This document shows, piece by piece, positions 35,901 through 39,342 of a stretch of 39,342 nucleotides of DNA. The DNA comes from an uncultured Prevotella sp. GTDB taxonomy: Bacteria; Bacteroidota; Bacteroidia; Bacteroidales; Bacteroidaceae. Numbering within the stretch: the first letter of the stretch is position 1; every line of letters starts with the position of its first letter. The position numbers and the translations under genes were made by a program. The stretch lies in assembly GCA_905210845.1 (NCBI GenBank), contig CAJLYG010000008.1:1-39342 (forward strand). The letters are read 5' to 3'. The notes below the pieces were generated by a model. The model was not told where the DNA came from and did no database searches. It saw only the letters and a list, made by a program, of their open reading frames with translations.

Positions 35901-37623
35901 CGTCCAGAGCCTCGCGGAAGGTCTTAGCCTTGCCTATCGTCTGAATGGCAACCACACCGACGTGGCCGGCAACATTCAATCCTGCGATATACTTGGCATA
36001 GGTATCTTTCTTGCCGTCGAGCAAGTATTCGTCACCACCGTCGAACTTAGAAGCGGAGATGAGTGAACCTGTCACGCCAGGCATTTCTTTAGAGATTTCC
36101 ATGCCATTGGCAGTAGATATCACGTTCTCACACTGTACGGGATTACTGCTCTGTCCTTGGTTCTTCACCACGGTTACATCATCATAGCAACCGTCATCGG
36201 CGGTAGCGCGGAAGACATATTTGGTGCCCGCTGTGCCGTTCATTCCGGTAACGTGACCGTCCTTGTCCACCGAGGCACCGCCTTCGATGCAGCTCCAGGT
36301 TACGGGAATCGTGTTGTTATGGTAGAGTTGAAGCGAGGTCTGGTCCTCGCAGATGTTCATATCAGGTGTGGGGTCGATGTCGCAGTGATGCTCAATATCA
36401 GGAGCTGGAGCCACAAAAGCATAATTGAATACCGTAGCCCCCAGGTCGAGCTTGAGGCCCACAAACTGAATGGACACACTGGAGAACGGCTTGGTGGTAA
36501 TAAAGGAGAAGTTGACCGTACCACCCGTGGCAACATTCAATTTGAGAATATTTTGGTCCACCTGATAACTTTCCATCACCTTACCAGCCTTGTCGTATGT
36601 CTTAATACAGATGCCCCCACCTAACAAGTCAAGGTTAAGCACTGAAAACGAGCTTCCTTTGAAGCCCACAACAGTCCCTGCGCTGAAAGGTTCTCCTTCC
36701 TTAACGAAGGTCTGTACCTTGACCGGAATGGAGCTTCCTAAAGTGAGAATAGCCTCTGCAGGCACATTATCCGTTAAGTTAGCATTCACCAAATTAGCTC
36801 TTCCGTCAACGTCCTTGTCCTTTGTCAAGCCATAATCCGTACAATAATCGTCGAAGTCTTTCATCGTGTTGGTCACCGTACCCGTCTTGTCTTTGTTGGT
36901 CAGCGTGTAGGATGTCACCTCACCTACGTATGCATAGTGGACATCGATGGCAGCTATCAGCTTTACGGATACGCCCGTATTGACGAGCCTTACCTCATCG
37001 AATTCATCCGGAGCCACAGCCTGTATGTTGCAAGTGGCATTCTTGGAACCGGGTAAGGATCCCACGGAAAGACTCACCCCATTGAAGGAGCTGCCAGAAG
37101 TTGCATAAACAGAACCCACCTTCACACCCTCGCAATAGAACTCTAAGGTGAAATTCTTAATCAGCTCGACGCTCAATACACCAGTGCCACCTTCCTGCGC
37201 GATGCAGAACCCTGCCACAGTACCGGCTGCATAATGGTGTGTCAAGTCGCGTATGCTCGTTAAAGGTGTAGCGACCAAACCGGCTCCGACACCGTTCACG
37301 AAGGCGGTGTAGTCAGAAAGGTCGTTGTTGGTCATGTTGCCTAAGTTCTTAGGCCATGAGGCCACACCCACTGTGTTGTAGATGTCATTGGCTACGCAGT
37401 TGCGTCCCACGAGGGCGCGGCAATGTGGAAAGGCATACACCAAATCCTTGTGGGCTGTGATCTCCGACTGGATGCCTGCCTCATTCGCCTTGCTCTTCTC
37501 GTAGAGCAGCGTCTTATGGACATCATAGTAATGCTTCCCCGACAGGTCTGCGCCTGCAGCCCAAGCCTGTACGGTGCAAAGCGACATCACGAAGATGACT
37601 GCTAAAGATAAAATCTTTCTCAT
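32908..37623 (-). CDS. Very large secreted surface protein (1571 aa) with type A T9SS-like tail
   Basis: The start is the ATG at 37621-37623, which begins the signal peptide 'MRKILSLAVIFVMSLCTVQA'; the longer frame adds 15 residues with no signal character. The middle holds repeated beta-sandwich modules of two related types, an Ig-like segment ('GHVTGMNGTAGTKYVFRA'), and a calcium-binding thrombospondin-3-like stretch 'DIDGDGVPDCKDDDSCNGD' near residue 900. The last 75 residues ('ATVTSSRKDITGVEAYAENG' to 'LFKYMVQ') resemble the type A C-terminal domain used by the type IX secretion system. It lies 19 bp behind the 73-aa peptide gene. Probable role in adhesion or matrix; function not recognised. 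Confidence 0.82.
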   Translation of the reverse strand: MRKILSLAVIFVMSLCTVQAWAAGADLSGKHYYDVHKTLLYEKSKANEAGIQSEITAHKDLVYAFPHCRALVGRNCVANDIYNTVGVASWPKNLGNMTNNDLSDYTAFVNGVGAGLVATPLTSIRDLTHHYAAGTVAGFCIAQEGGTGVLSVELIKNFTLEFYCEGVKVGSVYATSGSSFNGVSLSVGSLPGSKNATCNIQAVAPDEFDEVRLVNTGVSVKLIAAIDVHYAYVGEVTSYTLTNKDKTGTVTNTMKDFDDYCTDYGLTKDKDVDGRANLVNANLTDNVPAEAILTLGSSIPVKVQTFVKEGEPFSAGTVVGFKGSSFSVLNLDLLGGGICIKTYDKAGKVMESYQVDQNILKLNVATGGTVNFSFITTKPFSSVSIQFVGLKLDLGATVFNYAFVAPAPDIEHHCDIDPTPDMNICEDQTSLQLYHNNTIPVTWSCIEGGASVDKDGHVTGMNGTAGTKYVFRATADDGCYDDVTVVKNQGQSSNPVQCENVISTANGMEISKEMPGVTGSLISASKFDGGDEYLLDGKKDTYAKYIAGLNVAGHVGVVAIQTIGKAKTFREALDVASDQRLKIGFVVQSKGTGLNVNLLNGYSMEFYKAGTKVYSSILNQANVLNLAVAGSDKLQKMEFATIVPKDIDFDQMALYHDGVLGVNASEQDFFYPFYEAGDDIDKCDDPLGCDSTLISAPIPSSLTDQSHASGASIDGNLTGNFSTVTVAGGIGNLSYLIDNKLSTGVTLGNVAQIGGGTKIAVKLGRRADYRQQLAIVMDNNNYQSIFGGNSDGKGFDPLGIGVGKWMKVETYLDGVATGDTKTDWSVIGADVITTKNNNIYVWNPKKQYDEVVITIAGVVKAADVQKIYGILLQSDIDGDGVPDCKDDDSCNGDITDANNPHACKGTDITFSFKGKTGLNYYVEAYDQSTDKLSSPKTTNNNDGTTTYEFSVTTTKSGMYTARVMQEKASEEGGVKQDGTIDYVVHPTLTHWNPDTKSTDWNTWSNWIEGSPYHCTDVVIPTNAEVYPVLNAIDSKDTYDNSCNGIHFEPGAAVENVFRLNYNKAWVDLKLTNGIATLWSAPLAQVFSGDFYASEVKPENYFKDLDNTLDPDNFAVRITPLVYQRIWKASVKGNYTNSSSSLGDVTLISKSTWSHAFNGLSQDYATMSDHGAPLCFSLMADNNNHSSDDYTIHLPKAGDRAYNYYNVFGESEGSATVKHDATTASKLWSTQYWRDADNALVLNYTNDSKANGDGIFLVANPTMSHLNIANFLENEENKKVISGIKLYNQDGAFSIINVDGDLISSTTLTDADKFVAPSAAFFVEASEKTVNQLQVNYDNTLFGDQPGVTATTASQAKRAMTDAASERGMLRVTASDGSHASGAVLLNGSKAKAATLMDEDYKPALAVFTIDGGRGYDIRPLDSDVVELGVCVAKADSVRLSFHAEGNADAADWMLYDRLTGMKYMAGEEPIVYLEGSCVGRFYLSRVGETTGVKNVSDKEGIYVTTAKDKATVTSSRKDITGVEAYAENGMLLDKVSVNGADNVTVSVHPGVILIRVTREGNKTSLFKYMVQ

Positions 37624-37642
37624 ATCTCTATCCTTTTTATTT

Positions 37643-37864
37643 TCAATTGAATATACTGCTCTCATCAACGGGATTCGAGTCGTTTACGGTGCCTACGTAT
37701 TCTGAGGCAGGTCCTGCGATATTCCCGTCTTTCAAGTCGTCATGCAATTGGTCGCCATCGTATTGCATCATAAGGTCGTGCCTCACCGTAATGCTCGCAA
37801 GAAGCGGCAGCGATGCCTCTATCTGATAGGAAACAGACTCTGGGGTGATATAATTCTTTTTCAT
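37643..37864 (-). CDS. Small 'MKK.YI.P' peptide of unknown function, second copy
   Basis: 73 aa starting 'MKKNYITPESVSYQIEASLP', then 'LLASITV', then an acidic half with many Asp/Asn and the end 'PVDESSIFN'. Its ATG overlaps the stop of the large protein upstream (ATGA), so it is translationally coupled to it. The 1571-aa protein follows 19 bp on. It resembles the 64-aa product at 1938-2132 in start, length, charge pattern and position behind a secreted protein with a 'YYDLQGR' tail. Family and function not recognised. Confidence 0.72.
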   Translation of the reverse strand: MKKNYITPESVSYQIEASLPLLASITVRHDLMMQYDGDQLHDDLKDGNIAGPASEYVGTVNDSNPVDESSIFN

Positions 37865-39342
37865 TTGAATATGATTTTTTTACCGTTTGTGATATAAATG
37901 CCTTTGGAGGGATGGAGGACTCGCCTGCCTTGCAAGTCGTAATAGATCACTGGACCCTCCTGGTGGGTATGGATATTGCTGATGCCAGTGGTACTCCCAT
38001 CTTCGAAACTGAAGGTAAAGGCCTTGCCTTTCGTCACCGTCTTCTCGGATTCCGTTGTCGCTTGGACGTAGCAACGGTTCGCCATCAGGAAATCATCGGC
38101 TGGATAACCTAACGAGAGATCAACATCTGTATAGCCTTTATCTTTATCTGCCAAGGTCTCAGAGAAAACATAGATGCCCTTGCGGTAATAAGGTGAAGAA
38201 GCATCGTCATTGAGCACGAAGTCCTCGCTTTCTGATACGCCCTTCAGGACATCCTCACTGATGTCTGAACGGTATCCTGTAGCCTTGTCGATATAGAACT
38301 TCAGCAATTGGTGGGCATCATCGTCTTTGGCGAGTGCCACGGCACCATAGCCTGCAGGCAGGGATGCGGTCTCATAGAAGCGTATGCCACTGTAGTCGGG
38401 CAGCCATTTGGCGATATAAAGGGTGACGTCAGGATCAGTATTGACAATATCGAAGGGGAACCACAACGATACATAGCGGTAACCTTTGAAGGCTGATGCG
38501 TTCTGACTGTCCACGGCACGGGCTTGGATGAAGCGGGCGCGATGGAAGCTCCAGTTGTAAGCATCAGCAGGAAGGCCGACTGTCGATGTGGCTTTCTGAT
38601 AGACGAGCGCTGCTTGGTTGTAATTGGAAGAAACCGTATTATCGGGCACACCGTTGTCATTGGTGTCGGCAATGTCGAGATAGCCTAATGGCACCTCCTC
38701 AGCCTTGGATTTGCTTCTGTCGAGCAGCATCATGGCATACACGCCGTTATCGTTGCTCTCGTCCTTTGGCACGAGGTAGAAAAGGGCTCGCCGCGACTTG
38801 TCAGCGGTCTCAGAGATAAGAGGCATCATCTGGCTGGTGCCGGAGGGATTGCCTATAAATTTCTTGCTGTTGACGTTCTGTATGTAATAAAGACTATGTG
38901 TAAAGGTGCTCACAATGCCGATCGGCTGGTTGTTAGCATCGCCTTTTCCGGGTACGGCAAGCGTGAGATGCCAGATATTGGCGGCATCGCGCAGGTTGAC
39001 ACTATTGCTAAATATATCTGCCTTAGAGATGGTCGTCTTTTTCTCTGCATCAAATTCTTCAAGCGCAGCCTTATCCACATCAGTGAGGAAGCCGCCTTTG
39101 TTGGATCCGGTACCAGTACTACTGATGAGCTTGATGCGTTTTCCATTGTTCTCGATACGAAAATACCAGTTCTGTACATTTCGTATATCGGTCTTGCTCA
39201 CGTTCAGATATTGCAGATTATCATCGTAGGGGCTTTGTGTTACCACCCATTCCTTGTCAAGGTTTGACAGCTCGTAGCTGCTTGAGGGGGCGGTCATGCT
39301 CACCTCGCCTGCGCTGTTCAGGCAGAGATACTTGTCGCCGCT
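37861..39342 (-). CDS. Large secreted surface protein, 5' end outside window
   Basis: The frame stays open to the right edge ('SGDKYLCLNSAGEVSMTAP'), so the GTG at 39301-39303 is not the true start. About 493 residues are visible. Repeated beta-rich segments such as 'KYLCLNS' and 'SLYYIQNVNSKKFIGNPSG' recall ricin-type or F5/8-like carbohydrate-binding folds, but this is weak. The C-terminus 'YYDLQGRR' followed by 'SKGIYITNGKKIIFK' matches the tail of the protein at the left end of the window. It overlaps the small peptide gene by 4 bp. Function unknown; probably surface-exposed. Confidence 0.78.
   Translation of the reverse strand, partial: SGDKYLCLNSAGEVSMTAPSSSYELSNLDKEWVVTQSPYDDNLQYLNVSKTDIRNVQNWYFRIENNGKRIKLISSTGTGSNKGGFLTDVDKAALEEFDAEKKTTISKADIFSNSVNLRDAANIWHLTLAVPGKGDANNQPIGIVSTFTHSLYYIQNVNSKKFIGNPSGTSQMMPLISETADKSRRALFYLVPKDESNDNGVYAMMLLDRSKSKAEEVPLGYLDIADTNDNGVPDNTVSSNYNQAALVYQKATSTVGLPADAYNWSFHRARFIQARAVDSQNASAFKGYRYVSLWFPFDIVNTDPDVTLYIAKWLPDYSGIRFYETASLPAGYGAVALAKDDDAHQLLKFYIDKATGYRSDISEDVLKGVSESEDFVLNDDASSPYYRKGIYVFSETLADKDKGYTDVDLSLGYPADDFLMANRCYVQATTESEKTVTKGKAFTFSFEDGSTTGISNIHTHQEGPVIYYDLQGRRVLHPSKGIYITNGKKIIFK

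Overview
The window looks like a chromosomal piece of a Bacteroidales bacterium, most likely Prevotella/Segatella or a close relative. The reasons are: a SusC/SusD pair with a FecR anti-sigma protein; promoters of the Bacteroidota form TTTG-N19-21-TANNTTTG; large secreted proteins ending in a 'YYDLQGR...GIYI.NGKK' tail or a type A type IX secretion (T9SS) tail; and a Bacteroidota-style lipid A acyltransferase/MsbA cluster. No tRNA, rRNA, CRISPR array or intact insertion sequence was seen.

Layout. (1) 1-2132 (+): the 3' part of a large surface protein, then a 64-aa peptide of unknown function. (2) 2340-3629 (-): a DUF4143-type ATPase with a nuclease-like C-terminus. A 22-bp-period repeat lies beyond its 3' end and a 33-bp-period repeat at its promoter, followed by a 0.7-kb non-coding stretch rich in palindromes. 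(3) 4373-9608: surface-sugar genes, namely a DegT aminotransferase, an RfbF cytidylyltransferase, a LicD-like phosphotransferase on the opposite strand, a UXS-like dehydratase and a broken UDP-sugar dehydrogenase. (4) 18819 down to 9669 (-): eight closely spaced genes, CDF transporter - SDR - PAP2 phosphatase - MiaB - MsbA - LpxL-type acyltransferase - WaaP-like kinase - GT4 glycosyltransferase, mainly lipid A/LPS assembly. (5) 18972-21829 (+): RNase R and a hemolysin III family membrane protein. (6) 31917 down to 21861 (-): a polysaccharide utilisation locus with fecR, susC, susD, a GH28-like protein and a GH92 alpha-mannosidase carrying a frameshift. (7) 32108-32746 (+): a HicA/HicB toxin-antitoxin pair whose hicA has a one-base frameshift. 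(8) 39342 down to 32908 (-): a surface protein cut by the window end, a 73-aa peptide resembling the one on the left, and a 1571-aa secreted protein.

How the genes work together. The sugar genes make nucleotide sugars and decorations for surface glycans. The long minus-strand operon builds, phosphorylates, acylates and exports lipid A/LPS precursors. The PUL binds, imports and trims a glycan containing alpha-mannose and possibly uronic acid.

Points for a second look: a promoter between licD and the UXS-like gene flanked by perfect 10-bp inverted repeats, whose inversion would move a near-perfect promoter from one gene to the other; the repeat-framed ATPase; the recurring pair of secreted protein plus small 'MKK.YI.P' peptide; a perfect 17-bp inverted repeat inside the hemolysin III gene; and three genes broken by indels, two of them in homopolymers, where assembly error must be excluded first.
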